From positions 6,540,261 to 6,604,260 of the forward strand of contig NC_084889.1 of NCBI RefSeq assembly GCF_958979055.1: a stretch of DNA of 64,000 bases, read 5' to 3'. Below, piece by piece: positions 1 to 13,691 of the stretch (positions are counted from its first letter, which is position 1; every line of letters begins with the position of its first letter). The DNA comes from Alnus glutinosa (lineage: Eukaryota; Streptophyta; Magnoliopsida; Fagales; Betulaceae). The notes below the pieces were generated by a model, which was given only the letters and a program-made list of their open reading frames with translations, made no database searches and was not told the origin of the DNA. Both the position numbers and the translations under genes were made by a program.

Positions 1-152
1 TAACTTTTAAAATCACCATTTGATAATAATCTATCATAAATCAAAATGATGATTTTAAAAGCCACATCATTTTTAAAGTAACTTAGATATGACGTCTAGA
101 ATTAGACTTAGTATCATGAACGACTGGCCTTCTTGATCATGTCTATATATCC

Positions 153-241
153 TCAATCCTCGTCAAGTTGATCTTCCAGATGCTTGTTGACCATATCCAT
201 TTTTTCCAGCTTCTTCTGTTTCTCGGCTTCCTTGTGTTTAT
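153..241 (-). CDS. possible terminal exon, charged coiled-coil-like peptide
   Basis: On the minus strand a TTCAG acceptor at 242-244 opens an 87-nt frame of about 28 codons rich in Lys, Glu, Asp and Gln that ends in TGA at 153-155. The peptide looks like the tail of a charged helix. It lies 3' of the kinase gene on the same strand, so it could be an alternative last exon of that gene, the last exon of another gene, or chance. No partner exon with a matching phase was found between 242 and 722. I do not recognise the peptide. Confidence 0.25.
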
Positions 242-722
242 CTGAACACGTGTCTTCGATAATGAGAGATTATAATGGTGTTCTCGTATAACATTATTGT
301 TCTCTTAAAATATTGTTTGCACAATGCTTATGCACAACCAGACTTCAAACTCTCAGGCTCAACAATTAAGTGATGAATTATTTTAATTGAAATGGAAAAT
401 AAACTATACCTCGGCTATGATATTATGATAAATAAGCATTTATCTAAAAACGTTTTTAGGATAAACGAAGATTTAACAATATTGAACAAAGAATATTAGA
501 ACATTTTCCGATAATCACAAAAATAGGTGACCATTAAGAACAAAATATCTGACAAAAATATATGCTTACTCGTTTACGTCCACAGAGTAGAATAATATCT
601 AGTTAAGAAAACTTAGAGATATAGTCATTGGTGGCTTAAGAAAAAGAATTTGTCTTAGCTCTATGTAGTCCTCTCGCATGTCCTAATCATCAACTGCGCA
701 TGCATCGACCTGAAAACGATTC
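242..722. other. 3' flank of the kinase gene, no gene seen
   Basis: AT-rich sequence holding the kinase 3' untranslated region and spacer. No convincing frame or repeat is visible. Confidence 0.5.
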
Positions 723-3700
723 CTAAGATCTTGTTTTTCTGAAATCTCTTGTGGATGCAGACCTTGGGATAGGATTTAATCTCATGTACATGTCATTATC
801 TTTGACATAATCGGTGGTGCGTGTTCTTGAAATGGGCAGTGGAGGCAGGTTCATGATGTTCTTGTCGGCGTTGGGATGACTCTCTGTGTTTGGCGACATC
901 CTTTGCTTAGAAGACACCTCTGGGGAGAGCAAGAAAGGCGACCTCTCTGTTTGGCTGGAGAGCTTTGTACCGGAGGAGGTACTTGGTGTGGTGAAGAGCG
1001 GGCTCTCAGTTCGGCTGGCCGGCCTTGCGCTCGATGAGGTACTGCTGCTAGTGCTACCCGGCGGCTCATGGCTTTGGACTTTTGGCTCGGCAGTCTTCTC
1101 CGGATCCTGAAACAAGTTTCAGACAGGACAGACACGTTAAATTCAACACATTTTAACCAAGTTTTGTCTTTCTTGTTTTTTTGAAGGAAGTTGTTAATGT
1201 CTGCCATGAGGCTGATATCAAGGCTTATTTTGTTTACCTTTGTAGAAGATTCAGAATCTTCCTTAGGCTTTGCGGTGGCTTGATCCTTTTTCCTGCGCTC
1301 ACGAGCTGTTCTAGACCGTTGCTTCATTCTAGAATTTCTGTACCTGTTGAAAAAAGTTCTGATCACTAAAGCCTGCACTGGTTTATGTTTATGGACAGAA
1401 TACAGAGCTATCTCTTTTCTGCCATGTATGGAAATCTTTTTCTCAATCATAGAACAGCAACATGCAGGTATCTAATTCTTTCTTTTAGGGTATTAAATAA
1501 AAGAAAGAAAAAACATATATAAAATTTCATTGTGGAAAAACAGTAATTTTTTTTGAAGGACACTTTTCTTTGAACTGTAGAGCATATGATTTTCACATTC
1601 ATTTTAAATCACATGCTCTATTCACGTGAAAATCATATATTTCATTAAAAATGCTCTTGAGAATCATGTGCTCCGAGGACACAGTTCAATTTAATAGACT
1701 GGTTGGAGGAATCCTTTCAACCCGATTTGGAAGAAAACTTCTTCCTTTTTCAAACTCACACAATCAGCTTTTTCACAAATAACAGACGTAGAACAATGAA
1801 CAAGGTGCTAATACCACTCTGTTAAGGAAAATCTGTTACTAATCAGGAAGGGCACTTTGTTTGGCAAGTAGGAAAGGCACTTACTTTTTGTCTTCTTTGG
1901 CATCCTTCAGTTCATCATCTTTTTTGTGGAGTACAGGTAGATCTGAAAGGTTGCACGCCAATGGACTTGCGTAAAAAAACTGCAACCAGAATAGATTTCC
2001 ACTCAGAATGCACTTCTTAGCATAACATTTTCAGAAATGAGCTCTACATATATATTCTACTTGAAAGACAGTTCCATATAATGTAAGTCTAGATGGAGTA
2101 CCTTTTCAAGTAAAAGTTTATCATACAAGAGCATTAGCAGATTATATTGTGAAATAAAGTTTATTAAAATTGTAATTCTAAAATTTAATTGGGTAATGCT
2201 TATCTGTAGTGGGGAATTAAGCAGACAAATATTTCAAAGTTCTAAAAGACAATGTATTAAACTAATATTACAAGCATGTTAATCATCACATATTGACCAA
2301 AAAAAAACATATTAAAAATCATAAAGACATTCAAAAGGTCCAAGTGATCAGTGAAACATCTTTCTTTGTCCTTTTTTCTTCAAAAGAACTTACTTCATTT
2401 TGGAGAGCCAGAGATGCACAGCCACGATATGCAGGTTCCAGAGCAAGAAGAGTGCTCAACAGACCCAAAGAAGATGCAGGGAATTCCCTGAAAGTCTCTA
2501 TAAGACTAGATTTGAATTGTGGAATTCTGAATTTTTTAGACAATGTGAACTTTTTCCAGTATTCCTCTGATGGTGTGCCACATAGTTTGAAAATCCTGTG
2601 AAGTTGCTCGACCTGAATGCATGGTAAAAGCTTTGTGATTTGAAAAACTAGCTGCCAATGGTAAATTCATTAAACCCCATGCCCAAATAAACAAACCAGA
2701 GAGAGATTTTGATAAATAATTTATGAATGAGACATTTGGATACAACAATGATTTGGACATTATCAGCAGGACTTTTAATTTTTTAAACTACCCGCGAACC
2801 CAATACAAAATTATATAGTGAGTTAGGGTTGAAAAATTTTTCACGTTTAATTAAATTGGTCGGGTTACGGATAACTTATATAATCTTATACTCATACCTC
2901 GACACGAACCCAATATGAAATTAGCTGATTAGAATTGAGGAGTCTGACTCGTTTAAGTAAACGAGTCGAGTTAGAGTTGACCTATATAGTCTTATACTCG
3001 TGTCTTGATACGACCCGAACCCGACACGCATACACAGGAACCCTTAATTATTACCTCCGTTGAACCAGGCAAAATAGGTCTCCCTGCAAACATTTCTCCC
3101 AAGAGGCATCCAGCACTCCAAAGATCAATACCAACACCATAATCAGTAGCTCCTAACAAAAGCTCAGGGGCTCTGTACCAAAGTGTCACAACTCGGTTTG
3201 TGAGAGGACGATTGTGGAGTGGAGTATAATAATTTGCCAGCCCAAAATCTGCAATTTTCAGCATCCCATTTTTGTCGATCAACAAGTTTGATCCTTTGAT
3301 ATCTCGATGTAAAATTCCCCTGTCGTGGCAGTGCATCAGACCTGAGAGAAGCTGATGCATATAGCATTTGACCTACATGATTTGTTCAAATCAGGAACAG
3401 AGAAAGGAGGAAGACCCAAATCTTGAAGAACTTTTAAGAATAAGAAAAGCAAATTGTGACCTGTGGTTCAGTAAGCCTCTCATCAGGGCGAGAGATAATC
3501 GTATGCAAATCTGTCTGCATGAAATCGAAAACCAGATAAAGACTGTATTGCAGCCTTGATGTAGCCAACCCTTCTAGTTTTATGATATTGGGATGATCTA
3601 ACTTCTGTAATATCATTATTTCTCGTGCCATAAATTTGACACTCTCAGGTTCTGATGTGTCAAAGCGGACCTTCTTTAAAGCAACAATTTTTCTGGTGTC

Positions 3701-4833
3701 TTTATCTCGAGCTTTATACACATTGCTGTAAGTTCCCTGCCCCACCTGTAATGCCAAATAACATTCACAAAGAATCAAGTTTTGGATCATATATATATTT
3801 AGATTACTTTGACTTTTCTTCTTTTACAAACTTAAAAAAGAGAAGGTTAATTAAAGATCCAAATTTATATAGTTTCTTTCTTTTTATTTCCAATCTTTCA
3901 TCCATCAAACAGTAGGGGGTATTTCTGATCAAAGAAACAGACTGCATCAAAGTTGCCTAAACAAACAAAATCAATAAAAAAAAAAATCTTTGAGTTTGTT
4001 GATTCAACAAAGAACTATAGTGAGAGTGGTGCTTCCATTTATAGCAACAACAACTATTAGGACTTTAACAGATGCAGGAAAACCGATTATCAGTGACCTG
4101 AGAACTGAAATATTGTTGCACCATTAGCAACAACGAAATCAAAACTGAAATTAGAAAAACTGACAAACCCCATTAGTTATGATTCTTAGCAAATAAAGCA
4201 TCCGCTTTTTTTTTTAATGACGTGGAACCCTTCGTGGCAGGGCCACTTCGTGACCCATCTCAGTTGAATAAATCTCAAATACACAAACCCGTCTTCGGTT
4301 GAGCAGACTCGAATAGGTGATCATATCCCGTGGTATTAACTAAATGAGTCGACCATTAGAGCCGACCCTCTAGGCTAGCAATGATTTGAAAGAATAAAAA
4401 GAAAACAGAAATTGAAGACACATGCACGTACCTTACTAAGCATAACATAGGATTCGGCACTCTTTGGAACCATCCCAGTCAACACCTCTCTCGGAACATT
4501 ATCAATGAGCCATTTTGGCCATCCATCGACCAACTCAACGTCTTCAATTCTCTTGAACACTGACGTTTTCTGCGAAACATTCTCACCAACATCTCTCTTT
4601 CCCTTATTGGCCAACTTCCCTTCTCCTTCTCCTTCACCGTGACCTGCGCCGCCATTTTCCTTCCTGGACTTAGGCCTATAACGCCCACCATACTCTCTAC
4701 GGACATCCCTCTGTCCTGTTGATCGTCGATCCCCCGTGAATTCTTCTTTTCCGACGTACCCATTTTCTGATTTCAGCTTGCCAAAGCCTCTAGATGATGA
4801 ACTCTGAGAAGGCTTGGCCTGAACAACTCCCAT
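723..4833 (-). CDS. CDK-like serine/threonine protein kinase (At1g54610/IBS1-type family)
   Basis: Seven coding exons: 4833-4432, 3745-3461, 3372-3055, 2612-2394, 1979-1885, 1343-1238 and 1106-723. They join in frame to 602 aa, with GT-AG borders throughout and TAG at 723-725. A Gly/Ser/Lys-rich N-terminus of about 110 residues precedes a complete kinase domain: Gly loop GQGTYSNVY (136-144), catalytic Lys158 in VALKK, HRDIKGSN with Asp253, DFG Asp271, and RAPELLLG at 296-303. All key residues are present, so it should be active. The post-kinase segment and basic Ser/Thr-rich tail match the plant family that includes IBS1 and At1g54610. Those relatives usually start with a Gly-Cys myristoylation/palmitoylation signal; here Gly2 is kept but residue 3 is Val, so lipid anchoring is uncertain. 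The ATG at 4831-4833 starts the first exon. Substrates are unknown. Confidence 0.92.
2791..3011. repeat. two diverged tandem copies of a ~110-bp unit in a kinase intron
   Basis: Two adjoining units (about 2791-2902 and 2903-3011) share the order 'cgaacccaata', a central GTTTAA region and 'tcttatactc'. The second carries a palindrome around ACTCGTTTAAGTAAACGAGT. This is probably the remains of a TIR element that landed in the intron between the third and fourth coding exons. No target-site duplication was recognised. Confidence 0.5.
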
Positions 4834-5283
4834 GCCTTTCTGGGCCTACTCCCAGTATTCCTAGTTTCTGAAAATTTATTAATATGGTATAGTACTGAGC
4901 AACATAGCGTCACGAAGAACAATAAAAAGAAGAAAAAATGAAGCTGAAAAAAAAACAAGACGACATGTGTGAAGTTTCAGGGAGAAAGAGAAACCAGAGA
5001 GGATCTAGGCCGTCCTGGGCCGGCTCTTTTGGCTTCATATATACAGTGCGTGGGAGGGAGAAACAGACGGACCTTTTCTTGATAGTTTGAGACTTCGTAT
5101 AGCTTTCTCCGCATGAATATGCAAAGAGGCTTTTTTGGAAATAAAATATTAAATAATAAAAACCCTAAAATATTGTCACAAATTGAACTTTCAATTGGAA
5201 TCAAAGAAAGCCGCACCAAGACAAAAATTATTACTTATAAACCTAAAATATTTCGCACAAGAAAGTTGTGTGTAAACGGCAAC
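4834..5283. other. 5' flank of the kinase gene
   Basis: About 450 bp between the kinase start codon and a transposon that begins near 5284, so the proximal promoter and 5' untranslated region must lie largely here. No clear TATA box was fixed. Confidence 0.4.
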
Positions 5284-6631
5284 ACTTGTGAGAGCATTAG
5301 CAGTTTTTCTTAATTTTTTTTTTTTTTTTTAATTTAGGGAATTAAATTATTTTTAATAGCTTCCCTTATAATTTTATTGACCTTATACTATTTAAATATT
5401 CTTTAAATTAAATGATAAAAAAAAAAAAAAAAAAAAAAAAATCATTTAAATATTGTTTCACATAAATGTTAGAAGAATGAGAGAGGAAAGATAAAATTTG
5501 TTCTATTAAAATAATGTTAAGGAAATCATTTTTGCTTCCCTAAATCTAGGGTACAACTTTTAATTCTCTTGGTATTTTCTTAGTTTAAGGAACAACAAAA
5601 AAAATCTGATTCAATAAGTTTTTTGAAGAGTTTTCCCCACGTCTAAGAAAGAGAATGAGATTTATGCTCCGTTTGTTTCGACGTAAAATGGTTTCCCTCG
5701 TAAAATGGTTTCAGGGAAGTCATTTTTTTGAAAAATATTTTCCGCCGAAATCATTTTTCGGTGTTTGGCTCGTACAGAAAATTACAAATATTTTTTATAT
5801 TTTCATTCAAACATATTAACCTATAAAAAATATATAAATATTAATATAAAATAATATAAAAATCATCGATGACGAGATTCCATCACTGACTGACAAGATT
5901 CTGACTATTTTTACTTGATTTCGGCTAATACAGCTAGAATTCATGATAATAGCCGGAATCCGGACAATTTCGTCGGAATCTGGGATGGCCGGATTCCGGC
6001 ACAAACAGCCGGATTCAGGCCAGATGCCGGACGGATCTGGAGCCAGCCGGGAACTGGCCAAGGCCGACTGGGATCCGGCCAGAGCCGGCCCCGACCGGAT
6101 TCCGGCCATCTGGCCAGAGAGCCAGCCAGCTCTGGCCGGATCCCGGCCGGCCTTGGCCAGTTCCCGGCCGGCTCTAGCCAGAGAGGCCAGTCGGATTCCG
6201 GCGATCTGGCCGGATCTGGCCAGACCGACCGGATTCTGGCCATCTAGCCAAATCCTCGGAATCCAGCCGGTCTGGCCAGATCCGGCCAGATCGCCGGAAT
6301 CTGGGCTAACCGGATTCCGACGATAGTGGCCGGATTCCGTCGCCGGATTCCGACGACATTAAGCCGATGTTGTCGGAATCCGATACCGGCAAGATTTCGA
6401 TGGTGGTCGGCTGCTTGAACGTAAAGGTCGACTGCGTCGTTTAAATAAATCGACCGCGTCAGACGTCTTCGAAAAATGATTTACGCTTTTAAAAAGCGTA
6501 AATCATTTTCTGGTTGACTATTATTTTCGCCCCTACCAAACATCGGAAAATACCGAAATCATTTTCCAGAAATCATTTTACGTCGAAACAAACGAAGCAT
6601 TAGAGAAACTATTGTTAATGCTCTAACAAGT
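5284..6631. mobile_element. older TIR element, split by a nested PIF/Harbinger insertion
   Basis: The ends are inverted repeats: 'acttgtgagagcattagc' on the left and, reverse-complemented, 'acttgttagagcattaac' on the right. The AT-rich body (5300-5661) is clearly related to the copy at 41717-42941: both contain 'ttaaatattgtttca', 'gaaagataaa' and 'aaaatta/aatgttaagg' in order. The GC-rich element at 5665-6599 interrupts it near its right end. No coding capacity. Superfamily not assigned. Confidence 0.6.
5665..6599. mobile_element. GC-rich non-autonomous PIF/Harbinger-type element
   Basis: 935 bp bounded by TIRs that begin 'tgctccgtttgtttcgacgt' on the left and 'tgcttcgtttgtttcgacgt' (reverse complement) on the right, with a 3-bp TTA duplication at 5662-5664 and 6600-6602. 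A TTA/TAA duplication and a GTTTGTTT-type terminus are typical of PIF/Harbinger. The interior (about 5940-6400) is GC-rich and built from degenerate repeats of CCGGAATC, TCTGGCCAGA and CCGGCC in both orientations. It encodes no transposase; open frames here are by-products of low stop-codon density. Confidence 0.8.
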
Positions 6632-6876
6632 AACAACATAAAACACACAGACACAGTACGTAAGCATATATCATAAATCAAAAAATCCTAAAATGTTTTA
6701 TCAAATTAAATTTATTTTTGGAATTAAAATAAGTCACTCTATAACCATACAAGTCACAAGTAATCTTCCTAGTGATAAATTGTAAAAACTGAGAAATTTT
6801 TTTTTTTTTTTTTTTCCTAGACACGGAGTAAATAAAAAAAAAAAAAAAAACAATATGTATTCTTCTAGTAAGAGAT

Positions 6877-8517
<1,641 letters not shown>

Positions 8518-9303
8518 TTTTTAAAAGTGACAGAGACGGTTCTTGTACTTTCGCATCGTTTTACTCATTCCGTGCATAATACTTTAAACAAAAAATTAAC
8601 GAATTCTGTATCACGTGTGTAAGCTGCCACGTAAGACTAATAAAACATTGTCATGTGTCCATTAATATTGTTGCATCATCATATCACTTTAAAATAAAGA
8701 AATTGGAGGCTTGTTGGATGGTCACCAGGGATAGGGGGAAACCCCACCACAAGTCCACAAGTGAGTTGCAGGGGACCCCATCCCCATGACCACCCAGCGG
8801 CGTCCTGAAAGGGTTACTCTAACCCCCCCCCTCAAAAAAAAAAAAAAAAATCCCCGATGACCCACCAACTATTTTTTAAAGCGATATAATGATGTGACAG
8901 TAATGAATATGTGACAGTGTGTTTTATTGGTCTTGACAACTTTTAGATGATATTAAAAAATTTTTCTCTCATTTCAATTCTGATGATGTTAGACATGTTA
9001 GGAGGAATGCCAATAAGGCGGCTCATGTTTTGGTTAAGTGTGCAATTTATCAACTGCTAGGCATGATATGGGTAGAGGAGTGCCCGCCTTTTATTCATAG
9101 TATTGTCTTAGCATATATTTGATGTATCTTTGGATTAATGCAATCACCCTTTTCTTCAAAAAAAAAAAAAAAAAAAAGACTTTTATTGGTCTTATATGTC
9201 AACTTGCACACGTAATAGAAAATCTATTAATTTCTTTAACGGAGTATGAAAGAAAGGAATAAAACACTAAAAATACGAAGACCGTTTCTGTTATTTTTAA
9301 AAA
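8518..9303. mobile_element. foldback Mutator-like element interrupted by a LINE fragment
   Basis: Long imperfect inverted repeats of about 130 bp: the left arm runs inward from 'tttttaaaagtgacagagac', the right arm (reverse-complemented) from 'tttttaaaaataacagaaac'. Both contain an ACGTG region and end at 'taataaaac'. The centre (8700-8860) is rich in GGGG/CCCC words such as 'aaaccccaccac', like the other foldback elements in this window. A LINE 3' fragment inserted in the right arm. No clear terminal duplication was resolved. Confidence 0.55.
8935..9180 (+). mobile_element. 5'-truncated LINE, RNase H C-terminus with poly(A)
   Basis: A 246-bp insertion flanked by a perfect 13-bp duplication, ttttattggtctt (8922-8934 and 9181-9193). 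Its frame (8937-9122) encodes the last 61 residues of a plant LINE RNase H-like domain, with the recognisable stretch RRNANKAAHVL, and ends at TGA. A short 3' untranslated region ends 'cttttcttc' and then about 18 A. Dead on arrival by 5' truncation, but the kept frame is undamaged, so the insertion is fairly young. Confidence 0.88.
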
Positions 9304-9400
9304 TTTGAGGAGCAATTCAATAAAAACCTACCAATTTCTTATTTATAAAATAAGATGGCAATTCGCTATCATAATCAATGTGTTACAAACGGCTAATGAT

Positions 9401-9505
9401 ATTTGTACACATTTTGCACACACTCACATTTGGTGTGAGATCCATGCATATGGGACCCATCTCACATGCATAGATCTCGCACCAAATATAAGTGTGTGTA
9501 CAAAT
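9401..9505. mobile_element. 105-bp hairpin MITE
   Basis: Nearly the whole stretch is one imperfect palindrome: 'atttgtacacattttgcaca' on the left pairs with 'tgtgtgtacaaat' on the right, and 'tttggtgtgagatcca' with 'agatctcgcaccaaat'. No coding capacity. Confidence 0.6.
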
Positions 9506-9637
9506 AACACATCTCTTTACAAACACATGGAGTGATATATTAAATAGTAAATACCATCCTCTATTTTAAAGATGAATTGTATATAATATTTATATTCAGT
9601 ATTAGCTTAAATATATATATTTGTGAGCCTGTGTTTG

Positions 9638-9672
<35 letters not shown>

Positions 9673-10326
9673 GAGAGAAATACAAATACTCTACCTTCAA
9701 ATGAAAATATAAATATGAAAATCTCAGCAATTTTTTGTGCTAAAACATATGAAAGAGGTAATGTCTTGACACGTCAGTGTGTGGTTCCCACGACGTAGTG
9801 GGGTCCATTATGATGTGGTGGGATGCCGGCGACATTGCTACAGAAAAGGTTAGTCACTTGCTGCATCGCAGGCCATGGGACGTTGGGGCCTCGGATTCGT
9901 GGAGAAAGAAAACCTCTGGTTTAATTTGCTCTACTTTGGGTGTCAAAAGATTGCTTTTTATTTTTCTTCTCTTTTTTGGTTTCTGAGTTTCAAGATTGGA
10001 ATGGAATGTGATCGGTCTGTTTGCTTTGCCAATCTGCTTTAGGTTTTGTTTAGTTGCTGTCGCTGAGAAAATGCTAAAAAAATCAACATCCTTAATTGGA
10101 TCCAAGAGACAGAAAACACGACTAGTACCAGTAGACGTCTCAATTGTTGTTGGAGACTACTTGGGATGTACAGGCACTGATTAACCCGCGTTGACATGCA
10201 ATACAACTGTAGAACACACAATTAGGTTATCATATTTTGTAATCCTACCTCTGCTATCTTATACATGTGGCCCTGACTAGGAAGAATGTGAAATGCTCTA
10301 ATGTAGCAAACATGACGAACTTCTGT
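9506..10326. other. spacer, no gene seen
   Basis: Contains a short (CT)n(TA)n tract near 9638-9672. Small frames at 9777-10221 show no recognisable protein features. Confidence 0.4.
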
Positions 10327-10567
10327 TAGGGTTGACAATTTTGACACGATCCACAAATCCGACACAAAAACATGACACGAATATATAAAGTTTGAATTTA
10401 GGCTATAATCCGTTTATAACCCATCAACCCCTTTATGACACGTTTATGACCCGTCAATCTGTTTATGACTCGTCTACTCGTTTATGACATATTTACGACG
10501 CATTTATAATACATTTTTTACCAAATTGGCTAAACGGGTTGACACGCCAACCCATTTTGCCAAGCCT
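10327..10567. mobile_element. hAT-like MITE with GTTTATGAC repeats
   Basis: The ends 'tagggttgacaat' and (reverse complement) 'taggcttggcaaa' form a loose TIR. The interior repeats 'cgtttatgac' and 'gacacg' words. Flanking 8-mers agree at only 5 of 8 positions, so the boundary is approximate. Confidence 0.45.
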
Positions 10568-10595
10568 ACTTCCAATGTGTTATATCTAATATTAT

Positions 10596-10797
10596 AAGTA
10601 ACGCTATAAACTATATTTTTATCTCATAATACTAACGTGGCATTTCCAACCAACCTTTAGATCAATTCTTGTTGAAAAAAAAATAAAAAATTTAAAAATT
10701 AAAGATTTGGTTGGAACTGTTACATTATTATTGTAGGATAAAAATGTAGTTTCTACTTATAAAAATAAAATAAAAAAATGTAATTTCTAGCATTACT
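10596..10797. mobile_element. MITE, AGTAAYGCTA family, copy 1
   Basis: About 202 bp with TIRs 'agtaacgctataaactata' and (reverse complement) 'agtaatgctagaaattaca'. Flanking 9-mers taatattat and caatattag share 7 of 9 bases. Same family as the copy at 10864-10991. Confidence 0.65.
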
Positions 10798-10863
10798 CAA
10801 TATTAGCATCAATAGGTTACTGAAAATATGAAACAAAAAAATAATGAACTTGTATTAATGGAA

Positions 10864-10991
10864 TAGTAATGCTAGAAACTACATTTTCATCTCACAATGT
10901 TGATGTAACAGTAATCCACTGGTTGGTTGGGACTACTACATCAATATTGGGGAATAGTTGTGGGATAAAAATGTGGTATATAGCATTACTA
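10864..10991. mobile_element. MITE, AGTAAYGCTA family, copy 2
   Basis: 128 bp, TIR 'tagtaatgcta', flanked by a perfect 10-bp duplication attaatggaa (10854-10863 and 10992-11001). The 9-10-bp target length fits a Mutator-related MITE. Confidence 0.75.
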
Positions 10992-11158
10992 ATTAATGGA
11001 ATCCAGTAAAATATATACTGTAGTGAAGATACAGCTTGATGACTGGAGATGAAAATTAAACAAATAACTCAACAAGGTTGCAAATCAAACAGTGGATGTG
11101 ACTGCAGCTATTACAACAATCAGAAAGTATATATGGCATTGAGCATCAAGCAAAAGAG

Positions 11159-13691
11159 TCATTCCAGATCTACTATCCCGAAATTGGAGAGAAGGATCTT
11201 TACTTGGTCAACAAAGTCCGAGCCTGTTGCATACTCTGTTAGCATCCCAATAGCAAAACCAAACATTGCCCATCTGTTTGACCAACATCCCAGATACAGA
11301 GAAATAGAAGAACCCAGATCAAAATCCATTTAAAGTTAGAAAACTGCACATATCAATACAATAAGAATAATAGCATTTCCTACAGGATTGACATGGGTGA
11401 TCCAAGGTCATGGGGATGAGGCTTGCTTGAAAAGAGATTAGGGCAACAGATAAATTGATCATAGAGTTCTAGTTGTTTCCTTCAAAACATGTCGCAACCT
11501 CACTCCCACCCTTTTTCCTTCTTTTCTTTTTCTCTCTTGTTCTGTCTTTTTCCTTTTCTTGGGGTCATTGAGGTTTAAACTTAAATTGAAGGATCCTTGT
11601 ATATTTGGGAACAAGAAGAATCTTGATTCTATTTGCTACAGTGTTCGGATTTTTTCAAAAACAAATCAAATTTTATTTCACTTTTTCTAATATTATCTCA
11701 GAAAATCAAACTATCCAAACATCTTTTTCAATTTTATTTGCCTTGGAATTCACGCATTAAATTATAATTGAATTCAGATTTCAAAAAATTGAACATCCAA
11801 ACGTGCAAAAATGCTTAAGTGGGAGCTTGTTAAAGAATTAGGCTCTTCAAGTATTTAAAAAGGGTAGGTGAAGATAAAACTCGAACATTAAAATATATGA
11901 TGTTCTTGATGACAGGGAAAAAGAAAGAATAAGAGCTACATAAATAAACAAGTATAAGTTTTCACCTACCCATTTCTTCTCCTTACTATAAGTACAATAG
12001 TTTTTCAAAATGACCAAAGAAAACTATCACATTTCCATGTTTCTCCCAAAAGAAAAGAAAAGTACAGATCCTCCAATAGCCCATTCACAGTTCATCACTA
12101 ACAGCCAAATAGGTTAGTCACTGAATCTTCTTGCTGTGCATCTTTCACCACTAGATTGATGATGGTTACATCAGTGCTAAGTGGCAAGGGCAAAAACGAA
12201 ATCCAATGGATCATCCAAACCAAAAGATCTATATGAATGGAATCTATCCAAGGAAAAGGTAACTATAGAGTTCGTCTGGCCCTGCGATTTCGTAGGCCAA
12301 AAATGCGTTTTTAAACCAAACTGTAGAAGGTATCCTGTTTGGGAATGCATTTGAAAAAAATAACATTTTCAAAACATAAAAAAAATCTACATTTTTAAAT
12401 CACGGGTAAGGAGGTGCGTTTTTAAAAACGCACGATTAGTGCGATTGTAAAAGCTGAATCGCGATCTTACCAAATGCTTAACTATGTTTTTAAAATCAAA
12501 TTTTCATTAATTGCGTTTTAAAATTGCTATTTTAAAACCGCGCGTTTTAAAATTGCTAAACCAAATGGATTGATTCAAACTCAAGCAGACAGGATTGAAT
12601 AAATTCAGAGGAGGAGATCCAAAGAGTTTAATATACAGAGATGAACTATACAAAGAAAATTAATAAGACACCTAATGACCAGATGGTTTTGTTGGTATTT
12701 TGCATCTAGAAGAGATACCAGTTCAAGCAAGAACTGAATCATATCGAATATGCATACCCAGGACAACCACCGCCATCTAGACTGCAACCATTAGGATCAA
12801 TGTGTGATTATTAGATAGCACTTAGGAACCTGCAGAATCATACTTTTGGGTTACCTGCTTAATTAATTACTTTCTGTGTTTAATAAGATAAATATGCCAT
12901 TCTAAATGTTCTAGGCAGTAGCACAAATAATGATGAGGCAAGGCGAATGAAAAATCCCTTCTTTTTACGACCTTGAGCATTTAAAAAAGAAAAAGAAAAA
13001 ACAACAACAACAATCTACTTGATCGAATCTCATTCAGGTTTAAACTCCCACGAATATTACACCAAGTTCCTCACCCAAAATTACTCAATTTTACATTAGA
13101 ATTAAATTAATTTTGTACTCCTCATTGAATTGATCATACAAACGAATTGAATTAAAGAGTACCATAACTGACATAAAACCCAGAAAAAGAAAACTTGAAA
13201 AACTAATAAAAATGAAGTCACTCAACAGGAGAAGCTTACCTTCCATTAGTGATTTCATTCTTTCCAATGAATCCAAACAATGGACCTTGATCTGCTTCTT
13301 CAAGCTTCTTCTGCTTAAAGTAATCCAGAAGCTCCTTAGCCCTCTGCCTCTGAAACTCCAAAGTTATTACATTCTTACCGTCCCCAACAGCCACAGCAGC
13401 CGGCTTCGGCGGCGGAGCCACCGTGGATGACTGAGGAGGAGAAGGAGGGGTGGGCTTGAGAGGAGGAGTAGGGGGAGAGGGCTCTCTGACTGAAGGAGCC
13501 ACAGGTCTTCTTAGAGGCCCTTCAGTTTGGGAGCTCCTTATAGTGACTATGTGATGCTTACTTGAACAGAATCTAAAGGAGTAAGAAGAAGCGGTGGATG
13601 AAGTAGAAGATGAAGAGGAACAAGATGATGGTGATGGTGAGGAAGTTGGGATTTTGATTTTGATGTAAGGGATAGAAGATGTCACTGACAT
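11159..13691 (-). CDS. OHP2: One-helix protein 2, chloroplast light-harvesting-like protein
   Basis: Two coding exons, 13691-13240 and 11273-11159, splice within the codon for Arg151 and give 188 aa ending in TGA at 11159-11161. The Ser/Thr-rich N-terminus looks like a chloroplast transit peptide. A Pro-rich linker (about 66-96) follows, then the block EFQRQRAKELLDYFKQKKLE. The single LHC-type helix starts at EITNGRWAMFGFAIGMLTEY, with the chlorophyll-binding pattern E146..N149.R151. The end, VKILLSNFGIVDLE, matches known OHP2. OHP2 works in thylakoids with OHP1 and HCF244 in photosystem II reaction-centre assembly. The 1.97-kb intron separates the transit/linker part from the helix and holds MITE-like sequence at about 12230-12570. 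Confidence 0.96.

Noticed and set aside
5816-6326. Overlapping open frames of 97-127 codons on both strands
   Set aside because: They lie in the GC-rich repeat core of the Harbinger-type element; the Gly/Ser/Arg/Pro repeats reflect CCGG words, not a protein.
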